Source: Roseococcus sp. | GTDB lineage: Bacteria > Pseudomonadota > Alphaproteobacteria > Acetobacterales > Acetobacteraceae | NCBI GenBank assembly: GCA_026414745.1 | Contig: JAOAIK010000037.1 | Coordinates: forward strand, 1 to 64,000 | Length of the DNA stretch: 64,000 nt | Direction: 5' to 3' | Part shown: positions 52,767-62,820 of the stretch, piece after piece | How positions within the stretch are numbered: the first letter of the stretch is position 1 | How the letters are laid out: each line of letters starts with the position of its first letter | The notes under the pieces: model-generated | What the model was told of the DNA's origin: nothing | Seen by the model: only the letters and a program-made list of their open reading frames with translations | Database searches by the model: none | Position numbers and translations under genes: made by a program

Positions 52767-52911
52767 CCGGCGTCCTGCGGACGGAGTCCGGACCGCGACA
52801 GGCCATCGGCGCTCATGGCTCGAGGAAAAGCGAGGGACACTCTCTTCCTATGGGCGCAGCATCGGCCGCCGGTCAAGGCAAGGAGCGTGCCAAAGAGTGA
52901 CAGCCGGGCCG

Positions 52912-53445
52912 TCAGACCCGCTCGGCCACCTTGATCGCCACCTTGCAGCCGAGCTTGATGGCCGCGGAGAGCAGCCGGTAGCCCGGCGTCAGCTCCGCCT
53001 CGTTGGCGATGCCGATGTCGCGGTGTTCGAGCTCCTCGGCGCGGAAGCGGGCGATGTCGGCGCGCAGTTCGGCCTCGTCCTCGCCCAGATTCTCCTCCTG
53101 CGCGCGGTAGTGCTCGTCGATCGCCTCCTCGACCGCCACGGTGCAGGCCATGGCGGCGCGCGGCCCCATGGCGGCGGTCAGGGCGCCGAGCGCGAAGCCC
53201 GCCACGTGCCAGAAGGGGAGAAGGGCGGTGGGGCGCACCCGGCGCTCGGCGATCAGGCGGGAGAAGGTGTCGAGATGGACCTGCTCCTGCTCCTGCATGT
53301 GGCGGATGGTGGGCTCGTGCTTCGTGCCGCGCAGCACGGCGAGCTGGCCCTGGTAGATCCGCTTCGCGCCGTATTCGCCGGCATGGTCCACGCGGATCAC
53401 GCGCTCCAGATAGCGCCGGGGGGTGAGGGCGGGCGGGGTGCTCAT
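52912..53445 (-). CDS. coq7: Demethoxyubiquinone hydroxylase
   Basis: RVDHAGEYGAKRIYQGQLAVLRG, EEAIDEHYRAQ, EELEHRDIGI di-iron motifs. Confidence 0.96.
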   Translation of the reverse strand: MSTPPALTPRRYLERVIRVDHAGEYGAKRIYQGQLAVLRGTKHEPTIRHMQEQEQVHLDTFSRLIAERRVRPTALLPFWHVAGFALGALTAAMGPRAAMACTVAVEEAIDEHYRAQEENLGEDEAELRADIARFRAEELEHRDIGIANEAELTPGYRLLSAAIKLGCKVAIKVAERV

Positions 53446-53915
53446 GCGGTGCGGCTCCGTCGGGCGAGGCCGAGGGCGAACGCGCCCAGGGCCAGCGCAT
53501 AGATCAGGTTGAGGGCGGCCATGGAAAGGGGCAGGCCCGGGATGAGGAAGGCCGGCTCGTCGCAGGGCTTGGCGGGGGCGGGGCGCAGCGCGGCCATGAG
53601 GTCCTCCACGCTGGCGCCCGTGCCGGCCGAGGCGGCGGCGCAGCCGGGCAGCGGCGAGGGCCACCAGCCCGCCTCCACGCCCAGGTGGAAGGCCGCGATG
53701 GCCCCGGAGGCCAGCACCGCCGCCCCGGCCAGCCGCAGCATCCAGGGCCGGCGCACGACGAAGGCGGCGAGCAGGGCGAGCGCCGCCGCCCCCCAGTAGG
53801 GCCAGCGCTGCCAGAGGCAGAGCTCGCAGGGCACGAGGCCGAACCAGCCCTCGGTGCCGCGGGCCATGAGCGGCGCGGCGGCGGCCAGGGCGGCGATGGC
53901 GAGGGCGCTCCACAT
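53442..53915 (-). CDS. dsbB: Disulfide bond formation protein B
   Basis: GLVPCELCLWQRWPYW, four TM segments. Confidence 0.92.
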   Translation of the reverse strand: MWSALAIAALAAAAPLMARGTEGWFGLVPCELCLWQRWPYWGAAALALLAAFVVRRPWMLRLAGAAVLASGAIAAFHLGVEAGWWPSPLPGCAAASAGTGASVEDLMAALRPAPAKPCDEPAFLIPGLPLSMAALNLIYALALGAFALGLARRSRTA

Positions 53916-53962
53916 GGCCCCATTGCACCGCAGCACGCCCCCCGGCGGCAAGGGTGGGGCGG

Positions 53963-54982
53963 CTAACGCCCCTGGCTGCGCCGGGTCAGCGAGACGGCAT
54001 AGGGCGCGGCGCGCGCCTGCAGGGTGGGATCGTCGCTCATCTGGATGCCGGGCTCCATGTCGAGCTGGAGAAAGCTGATGCCATCGCAAGGCCCGCCCGG
54101 CCCCGCCTCGGCCGCGACGATGGCGAGGCGCCCCACCGTCACGCGCGGCCGGTCCTCGGGCCAGGCCTGGGTGGGGTTCAGCAGGTCATCCCCCGCGGCG
54201 GGGAAGACCAGCACCATGTCGAACTCCACCGGGCCCGCCTGCAGGCGGCGGCGCAGCTCATCGGCCAGGAAGTCGCGCGGGAGGGACTGCATCTGCTCCG
54301 CGCTCAGCCGCTCCACGCCGGCGCGCGGCTCGAACACCCAGCGGGCGGGGCGGGTCTGCCCGTCCTGGCCGCGGAAGAGGAAGGTGTTGACCCCCCAATA
54401 GGGCGTCGTTGCCCAGGAGGCCGGCGGGTTGTTGGCGGCGAGCCAGGCGGCCTGGCGAGTCGTCTCGGGGTGGGCGGCGATGAAGGCCGCCACCCGCGCC
54501 GGGTCGGGCTGGCCCGTCGCGGGCAGGGGGGCGCGGGCGTGCAGCCCCGCGACCAGCAGCTCGGGCGTCGGTGCGCCGAAGATGGGGGCCGAGATGCTGG
54601 CCGTGTCCCACTGCTCGCCGCGCGCCGTCTCCAGCCGGAAGGCGAGGCTGCGCGTGGTGCGCGCCGTGTCGCTGGCCTGCGGGTTGGCGCCTGCCACACC
54701 CAGGCGGATGATGGCGTCGATACGCTCGCCGCTGAACACGGGCGCGACGGAGAGGCGCGTGCCCTCGGGCGTGGCCTGGAAATGCCCGGCGGCGCACAGC
54801 CCCTTGGGGTGGCTCGGCCGATGCGTGCGGATCGGGCCGAGCGCGGCCTCGAAGGCGTCCACGATCTCCTCGGGCGAGAGGCCCTGCGCGGCGGCGGGGC
54901 CAGGCGCGCCGGCGCCGAGCGGGAGCGCGAACAGGCCAAGCAGCAGGGAAGCGGCGAGGACGGTGCGGCGGGCTGACGGCAT
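53963..54982 (-). CDS. Catalase-related (SrpA-like) periplasmic peroxidase
   Basis: Signal peptide; RPSHPKGLCAAGHFQATPEG...VFSGERIDAIIRLGVAGANPQASDTARTTRSLAFRLE. Confidence 0.8.
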   Translation of the reverse strand: MPSARRTVLAASLLLGLFALPLGAGAPGPAAAQGLSPEEIVDAFEAALGPIRTHRPSHPKGLCAAGHFQATPEGTRLSVAPVFSGERIDAIIRLGVAGANPQASDTARTTRSLAFRLETARGEQWDTASISAPIFGAPTPELLVAGLHARAPLPATGQPDPARVAAFIAAHPETTRQAAWLAANNPPASWATTPYWGVNTFLFRGQDGQTRPARWVFEPRAGVERLSAEQMQSLPRDFLADELRRRLQAGPVEFDMVLVFPAAGDDLLNPTQAWPEDRPRVTVGRLAIVAAEAGPGGPCDGISFLQLDMEPGIQMSDDPTLQARAAPYAVSLTRRSQGR

Positions 54983-55688
54983 GGGACGCATCCTTGACTC
55001 CGGGCGCCGCAGGCCCGGCACCCGATCGGGAGAGGAAGGTGGCACGCGCCGGCCCTCCGGCGAAGCGGAAACCGCCTGGAGGAGCCGCCCCCCCTCTGCC
55101 CCGTCCCGCACGGAGTGCTCGACCACCCTGTCGCATTGTGACTGCCCAGAGGAAGCGGCCCACCCCCAGCGCTGGCCACACAGCCACATCGACGCACGCC
55201 TGCCATGGCGCCGCGCGAAGACAGGCCAGGCCTGAGCCGCCTCGACGCCGAGGGGCGTCGAGAGGCGCTTACCCCCGCCCTCTCCCTGCCCTGCCGCGCC
55301 GGGCTCGCGACGGCGGCTGAGCCCGTGCCGGTGCTCGGCCCGCTGCTCCTGGCGGCGGCGGCCGTGGTGCATCACGGCTCCTGGAACAGTGGGAGGAGCG
55401 GTTGACGCCCGCGCACCGGGGGTTCCGCCTGCCCGCCAGGACAGCCTTCGCCGAGGCTCTGCGCGGAACGGCGCCCTCCCTCCCCTCTCCATCCTCCGAG
55501 CCGCGCCTCGGCCCCTGCCAGCCGCCTTCTGTCATCACACCTGCAGCGGCCTTCGCGCGGCCGCCCGGACCCGGACCTGGCGGCCCGGTGACCATCACCA
55601 GACCCGACACCCCGAAGAAACAGCCGGCGGCTGTGCGGCAGGCGGTCTCCGAACCATCGGTTCCCGGCCCACCCTCCCGGGGGCGTCG

Positions 55689-56446
55689 TCACTCGGGCGT
55701 GGCGAAGACTCTCGCGGCCACGGCCTCGGCCACGTCGAGGAAGGCGTCCACATCCCTCGACAGCAGCAGCCCATCATGCTGCTCGATGACGTCCCGCGGC
55801 CATTCCCAGCACCGGACGCGCAGAAGCCGAGCGATCTGCTCCTCCGAAAAGCGGAGCTTCTTCTGCCGTGCGGGGTTGCCGGCCACCATGGCATAGGGCG
55901 CCACGTCGCGGGTCACCACCGCATGGGCCGCACGCACGGCGCCGTCACGCACCGTCACGCCGGAGAGGATGGTGACGCAACGTCCGATCCAGACGTCGTT
56001 GCCGATCACCACATCCCCCGCCATCGTCCGGCTTGCGCGGCCATGGGCAGGGCCCGCGGGCGTGCGCTCGCTGCGCCGGCATCGGCGCGCTCCTCGGCGA
56101 GGGAGAGTGCGGCCGGGAAGCGGCGCGCATTCGGATCCACGGCGCCGAAGGGAGAGGTGGTCACCCAGCCCGTCCGGTGCTGGCCGCCGAGGGAGATGGT
56201 CACGCCGGCGGCAGTGGAACAGTAGCGCCCTATGACAAGACGGCCCGAGCGGCGGTTGCCACCGGCGAAAATCTTCGGCACCCCGCGGGAGAACTCGCCA
56301 ATCCGCCAGTCGCGGCCCTTCGCCTGCTCGGCCAAGCCATCGCGCGTGAAGAGGCGTGTACGCCACCCTCGGCACAGACGACGACGAGTCGCTGGAGCCT
56401 CCTGCGGGGCCGAGCCCTCTCCGGCGAGGACGACGAACCGCGTCAT
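55689..56446 (-). pseudogene. Frameshifted hexapeptide (CatB/XAT-like) O-acetyltransferase
   Basis: N-terminal half [17 protein letters not shown]...[35 protein letters not shown] in one frame; C-terminal half [28 protein letters not shown]...[13 protein letters not shown] in another. Confidence 0.75.
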
Positions 56447-56795
56447 GGGCACTGCGGTCCGCCCTGCCGGTGCCAAGCCCGCACCGGCTCTATTCCATGG
56501 GGACTACCGCCAAACACGCCCGAAGGGGCGGCAGGGCCGGGGGACGCACCCGCTTTTGAACGGGGAAATCTTATAGATCATTGACTTTACGAATTTTATT
56601 GTGACTTGACTCGATATTCGGCTTGACCTGTGCAAAGGCAGCCGCCATGGTGATGTCGGGTGGCTGCTGCGCTCGCCCCATCGCGGGCCGCCGCCACGCT
56701 ACGGCTTGCTCCTCGGTCCAACCCCAACACGGCGGAGACCGTTCGTGGCGGCGTCCGGACCGTGGCAGACCACTTGACCGGAGTGAAAAGCGAGC

Positions 56796-57110
56796 ATGGC
56801 CAAGTCAAATACGGGAACCGGTGCGCCGGAGGAGGGCGGAAAGGTGGCGAAGACAACCGATGTCGAGCAGAAGCAGCGTAGCGTCTATCTCATGGCCCGG
56901 GCCAAGGCGCTGCGCGCCGAGATATCGGCGCTGCGCACCGAACAGAAGGAAGTGACGGCAAAGCTCCAGGGCATGGCCGAGCGCTCCTCGCCGGAGGCGC
57001 GCGCCCTGCGCCAGCGCCGGATCTACCTGCGCCTGCGCCCGGCCGAAGCGAGGGCAGAGCTCGAGAAGGTCCTGGCGGAGCGCGCGGCGCTTCAGGCCGC
57101 CAAGGCGTGA
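56796..57110 (+). CDS. Small coiled-coil hypothetical protein (104 aa)
   Basis: Charged heptad-like sequence QRSVYLMARAKALRAEISALRTEQKEVTAKLQGMAERSS; preceded by AT-rich promoter-like region. Confidence 0.55.
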   Translation: MAKSNTGTGAPEEGGKVAKTTDVEQKQRSVYLMARAKALRAEISALRTEQKEVTAKLQGMAERSSPEARALRQRRIYLRLRPAEARAELEKVLAERAALQAAKA

Positions 57111-57147
57111 CCGGAGGGGCGGCGCGGGCCGTCAGTGCCGGCGCCGG

Positions 57148-58236
57148 TCATCGCCCCGCGAGCCACTCGATCACCGGCGCGGCCATCCGCGCCGGGGTGA
57201 AACGCGCGGCTTGCGCGAGAGCCTTGGGCCGCAACTCAGCGAGGCGGTCGGGGTGGGAAATCTCCTCCAGCCCCTGCACGAAACTCTCCACCGAAAGCGG
57301 GTCGAAATACACCCCGGCATCGCCGACCACCTCGGGAAAAGAGGATGTCCACGAGGCGAGCACCGGCTTGCCCAGCAGCGCAGCCTCCAAGGCGGGGATG
57401 CCGAAGCCTTCGTAGATCGAGGGGAAGACCAGGAACTCCGCCGCGCGCAGGAAGCGGTATTTCATGAACTCCGAGACGAAACCGGTGAACTTGAGCCGGG
57501 CAAGCTGCTCAGGCTGCAGCCCAGCCAGAGCCTCGTCGATGTTCCAGCCGCGCTTGCCGATCACCACGAAATTGAGGCGGCTCGCCCTCAGCGCGGGGTG
57601 CGAAAGGGCCCGGAGCAGCAAGCCGAGATTTTTCCGCGGCTCGATGGTGCCGATCACCGCCGCATAGCGTCCGAGGGCAAGACGCGGGGCATTCCGGTCG
57701 TTCAGTGCGAATTCGGCCGGCCAATCCGCATACTGGTAAAGCACCCGGGTCTTGGACGCGACCGAGGGATGCGCCGTGACCAGCGCGGCGCGCGTGGCCT
57801 CTGAGGCGCAGAACACCACATCATCCGTGAGGAGTTCCTCGCGCAGCGGGTCGAGGTGGTAGCGCACGTTCGCTTCGCTGTGCGTCTCGGGCATCACCAG
57901 GGTGCTGATGTCGTGAACAACGCTCGCCTCCTTCACGGCCACGCCGAAGCCGGTCTTGACCGACGGGAAGAGCAAGGCGCGGTCGGCCTCGACCTCGCCG
58001 ATGCGCTCCATCAGGCCGAACTCGAACTCGGTGCGCAGCGCGGTTCCGGAGCCGGCGCGGATCGCAGCCCAGACCCGGTCGGCCGGGATCCGCGTCAATC
58101 CGACCGAGAAGGCCAAGTCCACGGCCTCGCTGCCGGCCAGGGCCTGGACGAGGCGCCGCGTGAACTGCGGAATGCCCGTCCACTGGTCCTCGAGCAGGGG
58201 GGTGACGTCGATGGTCAGGCGGTAGGGGCGGGCCAT
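57148..58236 (-). CDS. Glycosyltransferase family 4
   Basis: IGTIEPRKNLGLLLRAL...FPSIYEGFGIPALEAALLGKPVLASWTSSFPEVVGDAGVYFDP. Confidence 0.92.
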   Translation of the reverse strand: MARPYRLTIDVTPLLEDQWTGIPQFTRRLVQALAGSEAVDLAFSVGLTRIPADRVWAAIRAGSGTALRTEFEFGLMERIGEVEADRALLFPSVKTGFGVAVKEASVVHDISTLVMPETHSEANVRYHLDPLREELLTDDVVFCASEATRAALVTAHPSVASKTRVLYQYADWPAEFALNDRNAPRLALGRYAAVIGTIEPRKNLGLLLRALSHPALRASRLNFVVIGKRGWNIDEALAGLQPEQLARLKFTGFVSEFMKYRFLRAAEFLVFPSIYEGFGIPALEAALLGKPVLASWTSSFPEVVGDAGVYFDPLSVESFVQGLEEISHPDRLAELRPKALAQAARFTPARMAAPVIEWLAGR

Positions 58237-58239
58237 GGC

Positions 58240-59379
58240 TCAGACGACGGTGCCGACCTTGACCCGATGGGGCGCCATCTCGGGCCGCAGAGCCCGAACC
58301 GGCGCGAGGCCGTCCAGCCATTGGCGTATCAGAGCGGTGAAGCGAGCGCCGGCCGGGCTCTGCTGCGCCACGAGCACCTCATCGAGCACGCGCCACATCT
58401 CCTCCCCGTAGCGCCAGAAATCCACGCCCGGGTGCAGCAGCACGCGCGCCCCCTGGAGATCCTGCGCAGCGGGCACGGCAGTGCACCAGGCGACATGGCG
58501 CGAGGGCGTACGAGGAAAGCTGACGCCTGTCACAGCAAGGGAGCGGACCGCGGCGGCGATGTGCCGCGAAACCTCCGCGTCGTCGCCGGAGGAGGGTGGA
58601 AGCTCCAGCACGATCTTCTGGTCGCCGCGGAGCGTGCTGGCCAGCATGCGCTCGGCCAGCCAGCGCAGGAAGGTTGAATCGGCGAGAACGGCCGCGGAGA
58701 GAGGCACATGCAGCAGAGGCACGCCGCGGGGCGATGACCTCAAGTCGCCCTCGGACGTCTCGACCTGCCCGATGTCCGTCCCGTCCGGCATCGCCTTTTC
58801 CGCGAGGAGGGAAAGCTCGGCGGCGCGTTCGGCGCTGCCGGGGTGCATGACAAAGGGCAAGCGGCGCGCCTCCTGCAAGCGAGGAGTTTCGGTGAAACGC
58901 AGCAGGCTCGTTGTGGGGCGCCACCAGGTTCCGTCCATGCGGAAGCTGAGCGTGCCATTCACTTGGCTGTGCAGCAGAGAGAAGGTTTCGGGGGCGCGGG
59001 CCACCAGAGCGCGCAGCGCCTCCACCGCCTCGGGCACCGTCCGTCGGTAGAAGAAGAGATGGTTTCGCATCCCCGGCAGCAGACGGCAGCTGCGTCCGTC
59101 CGACAGGGCCAGGTGATCGGCGATGCCGCCCAGTTCGGCGGACAGACGCTCGGTCAGCACCCCGTGGGTGAACATTTCGGGACGGGCAATGAAGCGCAAG
59201 GGCCGGCCGGCCGCGCTCATCGCCGCCATCACGAGGTTCGTCGCCGTTCGCAGCTCCGGAGAGAGCACCAGGGAGTTCAGTTCCTGCGGGCCGAATACCG
59301 ACCTCGCGAGAGGAGCGCGGAGAATCTCCGCGCCGGGCAGCGAGACGAGAAGCCCCCGCTCGCAGGAGGCCGTCAGCAT
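58240..59379 (-). CDS. Hypothetical protein of glycan cluster (379 aa, no recognised domain)
   Basis: Long ORF sandwiched with 3-bp gap to the GT and 7-bp overlap with upstream ORF. Confidence 0.75.
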   Translation of the reverse strand: MLTASCERGLLVSLPGAEILRAPLARSVFGPQELNSLVLSPELRTATNLVMAAMSAAGRPLRFIARPEMFTHGVLTERLSAELGGIADHLALSDGRSCRLLPGMRNHLFFYRRTVPEAVEALRALVARAPETFSLLHSQVNGTLSFRMDGTWWRPTTSLLRFTETPRLQEARRLPFVMHPGSAERAAELSLLAEKAMPDGTDIGQVETSEGDLRSSPRGVPLLHVPLSAAVLADSTFLRWLAERMLASTLRGDQKIVLELPPSSGDDAEVSRHIAAAVRSLAVTGVSFPRTPSRHVAWCTAVPAAQDLQGARVLLHPGVDFWRYGEEMWRVLDEVLVAQQSPAGARFTALIRQWLDGLAPVRALRPEMAPHRVKVGTVV

Positions 59380-60065
59380 CGGAAGACGAAGCCGGGCGAG
59401 GAGGGCGGCGGGAGGAGCCGCGAACGGCTTTGGAACTCGGAGCTGTCCGCAAGCACCGTCAGCAGCCCGAAGGGCGTGATGGAGCCGTTGCGCAGCATGC
59501 GGCCATAGGCCATCAACCCCTCCGGGTCCGCGGCGCGGCCCAGAACATAGGCGTAGGCCGCGCGAACGAACTCGTTGACGCCGCGCTGCTTGACGAACCT
59601 CGCGAAGAGAGACTGGCAGCCGCGCAACTGGTCGATAGAGCGCAGCACGGTGGGATCCTCGTCCACTGCAGCCTCAACGCGCGTGTAGGCATCATCTATA
59701 TCCTCGCGCAGGGGCCAGTTGTCGGCCGCGTGCAGGAGTTCACCCCCAGGCAGGGCGCGAAGCTCCAACCGCCGCTGCCGAAGCCCTGGCGCGCGCCGGT
59801 CGAGGCGCAAGCGAAAGGCGCACCAGCCCAGACCGTACTCGACGTCGGCGAGATCTCCGCGGAAGAGATGAGCGAAACCATGGGCGACACGTTGCCCCTC
59901 GGAATCCCGCACCTCGACCTCGAGGGCGGGGATGCCATACGAGGGATCGAAGGCCCAGCCTTCGACGAAGTCCGTCGTGGTCAGTGTGTCGATATGCCCC
60001 GTCAGCACGCGCGAGTTCCAGCCCTTCTTTGAGGACATCCCGCCGGATCCAAGCCGACCGAGCAC
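59373..60065 (-). CDS. DUF4214-type domain protein with N-terminal beta domain
   Basis: FVRAAYAYVLGRAADPEGLMAYGRMLRNGSITPFGLLTVLADSSEF (DUF4214-like); N-terminal GHIDTLTTTDFVEGWAFDPSYGIPALEVEVRD. Confidence 0.8.
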   Translation of the reverse strand: MLGRLGSGGMSSKKGWNSRVLTGHIDTLTTTDFVEGWAFDPSYGIPALEVEVRDSEGQRVAHGFAHLFRGDLADVEYGLGWCAFRLRLDRRAPGLRQRRLELRALPGGELLHAADNWPLREDIDDAYTRVEAAVDEDPTVLRSIDQLRGCQSLFARFVKQRGVNEFVRAAYAYVLGRAADPEGLMAYGRMLRNGSITPFGLLTVLADSSEFQSRSRLLPPPSSPGFVFRC

Positions 60066-60201
60066 CTCGGACTGACTAACCCTCCCCTGCGTAGGCTAGC
60101 CGAAGGGTCCGATGCTGACAACGACCTCATCGGGGAGAAGGGTGGCATACCCGCCGGATGCCCGCCTTGGACGCCGCCGGAAAGGCGCCCGACCCGGGCC
60201 G

Positions 60202-60639
60202 TCAGGCGTCGCGCCGGAACTGAAGCGAGAAGAGCTGCACGCCCAGCACCCTGTCATCCTCGACCCCGACTTTGCGCGGCTGGATCGAGTCCGGCGTGTC
60301 GAGGGTGAGGACGTTGCCCTTGGCCCTGAGAAGGCTGGCCGGAACGCTGCAAATCACCATGCGACGGTATGACATGTAGAATGAACCGATACGCAGCCCG
60401 TTCAGATAGACAAAGACATTCTGCCCGGGATGCGCTTCTCCATGCTTGAACACATCCATGTCAAGCATCACGTCGATGTTCGCGCAGCGGCCCTTAGAAC
60501 TCTCCTGGAAGTCGAAGTTTATTTCGCCGAAACGTCCAGTCTGCCAGACGAAGTTATCCTCGACGTTGGAAAATCCCTTGAGGACAACTCCGGCGCTCGG
60601 CCAATCCATGACTTCGAGCGTACTGTCGCATCCGAACAT
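60202..60639 (-). CDS. Hypothetical small beta-rich protein (145 aa) of glycan cluster
   Basis: Single clean ORF; VFVYLNGLRIGSFYMSYRRMVICSVPASLLRAKGNVLTLDTPDSIQPRKVGVEDDRVLGVQLFSLQF. Confidence 0.7.
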   Translation of the reverse strand: MFGCDSTLEVMDWPSAGVVLKGFSNVEDNFVWQTGRFGEINFDFQESSKGRCANIDVMLDMDVFKHGEAHPGQNVFVYLNGLRIGSFYMSYRRMVICSVPASLLRAKGNVLTLDTPDSIQPRKVGVEDDRVLGVQLFSLQFRRDA

Positions 60640-60899
60640 GCTAGCCTCCCCGACAAGGCCATCCGAGCAGCACCGAGCACTTCACTCACGCACTGGTAGG
60701 GTCCAAGCACCGGCGAGGTCAAGTGTCCCGGGGAAATTTTTGGATCTCTGCGAAGGAGCCGGCCAGAGAATGTGACAGGTTGTCTGGAAAACCCCTCCGA
60801 TACGACGCGGAATGGGCCAATGGCCAAGGCGCTTCGTGGTTCGTCCGGGTTGCGAGACCTTGGGCGAAATGAACGATGTGCGCCCGTCCACCCGCCGGC

Positions 60900-61020
60900 A
60901 GCGCAGCCGGGCGGGCCTGCGCTCTGCGAGTGACCTGGTCGACGGTGGATGGCGGATTGTGAAACCCTTCATGGAGAGGGCGTGCAAGCGGGCGCCGTTG
61001 CACGGCCATCCGCGGGAGCG
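60900..61020 (+). mobile_element. Degenerate IS5-like transposase N-terminal remnant
   Basis: LRSASDLVDGGWRIVKPFMERACKRAPLHGHPRE resembles the IS5-family start SDLTDAEWxLIxPLL...GRPR; no intact downstream frame. Confidence 0.4.
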
Positions 61021-61569
61021 CATGCCGTGCGCGCCGCCTGTGCGCCTCCGCGTGCGGCCGGCGTCCTCGCTTCGCCTGCAGATCGGTACCCGAAACACCG
61101 GCAGTGAGCGCTGCCACGCAGCGATCGGTCGGCGCGCAGGATCTCAACCCCTGATGCGATCGAGAATGCCGGCTTCGGCCAGCACCTCGCGCGGGGACGC
61201 GCCGCCATCGGACTCGTCCATGAACACCTCACCGCCCTCTGTCTCAGGCCTTTCGTGCCGAACCGGGCGTTCACCCCGCCGGACGGCACCTGGGCGAGGC
61301 GGCGGTCGGCCAGCGGGGCACGGAGCCGACGCGGCGCTGTCCCGTCCAGCGTCCTGTCATCCAGATCGACGCACCGGAAGCAGCCAAACGACGGCCGGTC
61401 GACGAGCCCTTTCTTGCGGCCAGGACCAGAGAGCCCGCAGCAGGGCGCCAGTCCCAGCAGGCCGGAGCGGCCCGGCGGCGGCTCGCCGGGCCGGACGGTC
61501 GGCGCAGGCTGCGGCGCCAGAAGGCTCCCCCTCGCTGGCCCGATCAAGCAGGCCGGCGGTGAGCTCCAC

Positions 61570-61679
61570 CAGCCTGTCGGATTCCCATCCGGCCTGGGAG
61601 GGGTGCGTGTGCGCGGCATGACGCGGAGCATGCCGGTCAGCCGGGAACGACAGACCCAAGACGCAAGTCCGACAGGCTG
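61570..61679. repeat. 110-bp element bounded by 12-bp perfect inverted repeats (MITE-like)
   Basis: CAGCCTGTCGGA at 61570-61581 and TCCGACAGGCTG at 61668-61679. Confidence 0.5.
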
Positions 61680-61710
61680 CTAGCCTCCCGCCATCCGAGG
61701 GAGGACGGCG

Positions 61711-62337
61711 ATGCTGAGGATCTGGGGGCGGGCCAACTCGTCCAACGTCATGAAGGTGCTCTGGCTCTGCGAGGAGCTCGGCATCCCCTTCGAGCGCATC
61801 GACGCCGGCGGCGCCTTCGGCCGCACGCGGGAGCCCGCCTACCTCGCCATGAACCCGAATGCCCGCGTGCCCACCATCGAGGAGCCGGACGGCTTCACCC
61901 TGTGGGAGAGCAACACGATCTGCCGCTACCTCGTCGCGACGCGGGCGCCCGGCCATGCGCTGCACCCCGCCGATCCGCGCCAGCGGGCGCGCATCGAACG
62001 CTGGATGGACTGGCAACTCGGCCACCTCAACGCACCGATGACGACCCTCTTTTTCACCTACGTCCGGACGCCCGAGGAAAAACGCAACTGGCCCGCCACC
62101 CACGCCGCGCGCGACGAGGCCGAGGCGCTGTGGGACATGGTGGAGGGCGCGCTGGAGAGCCACGACTTCCTGGGGGGCGCGGCGCTCAGCCTCGCCGACA
62201 TCGCGCTCGGCCCCTACCTGCATCGCTGGCTCAAGCTGCCCATTGCGCGCAAGCCCCAGCCGCGCCTCGCCGGCTGGTATGAGCGACTGTGCCGGCGTCC
62301 GGGCTACAACCGCCATGTCGCCGTGGAGATGAGCTGA
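61711..62337 (+). CDS. Glutathione S-transferase family protein
   Basis: IWGRANSSNVMKVLWLCEELGIPFERIDAGGAFGR...NPNARVPTIEEPDGFTLWESNTICRYL. Confidence 0.94.
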   Translation: MLRIWGRANSSNVMKVLWLCEELGIPFERIDAGGAFGRTREPAYLAMNPNARVPTIEEPDGFTLWESNTICRYLVATRAPGHALHPADPRQRARIERWMDWQLGHLNAPMTTLFFTYVRTPEEKRNWPATHAARDEAEALWDMVEGALESHDFLGGAALSLADIALGPYLHRWLKLPIARKPQPRLAGWYERLCRRPGYNRHVAVEMS

Positions 62338-62790
62338 TGCGCATGGCGGCCGCCCTCGCGCCGGTCATGCTCCCTGTTCCCGCCCCCGGCCGTGGCGTGG
62401 CCGAGCCGGGCCAAGGGGCGGCCCGGCGAATCGGGGCGGCGCGATCGGGGCGGCGCGCGCTCTTCGCCTCGCGCGATCTCGGCATCGCATGGCCGCGGCC
62501 ACGGACGGAGGCTTCGGCGCCCATCTGATCCGCGCCATTCCCGGCCGCCATGCCGAGCCGCAGGGACGGCTGCGCGCGCTCGCCGTGCCGATGGCCAGAG
62601 GGGTGACGAGCCGGGCGCGATCCGACGCCGAGGAGATCGGCGAGGTGCGGCTGACGGCCGGCAGCGCGGCGCCGCAACGGCCCCCCGGCCGTCATCGGGA
62701 ACTGGCGCATGCGAGAGATCTGCCCCTGCCGAGATCGCCTCCCCCGAAACCGTTCGTTGCGCCGCCTGCCCCGGCCCCCTGAGGGCGGGG

Positions 62791-62820
62791 AAAAAAAAGG
62801 CGGTGCGTCGCCGCACCGCC
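62791..62820 (-). terminator. Intrinsic terminator of putative sRNA copy 2
   Basis: Perfect 9-bp GC-rich stem followed by eight T on minus strand. Confidence 0.85.

Noticed and set aside
62489-62782. 97-aa plus-strand ORF upstream of sRNA copy 2
   Set aside because: No recognisable features, Pro/Ala/Arg-rich; cannot be distinguished from chance
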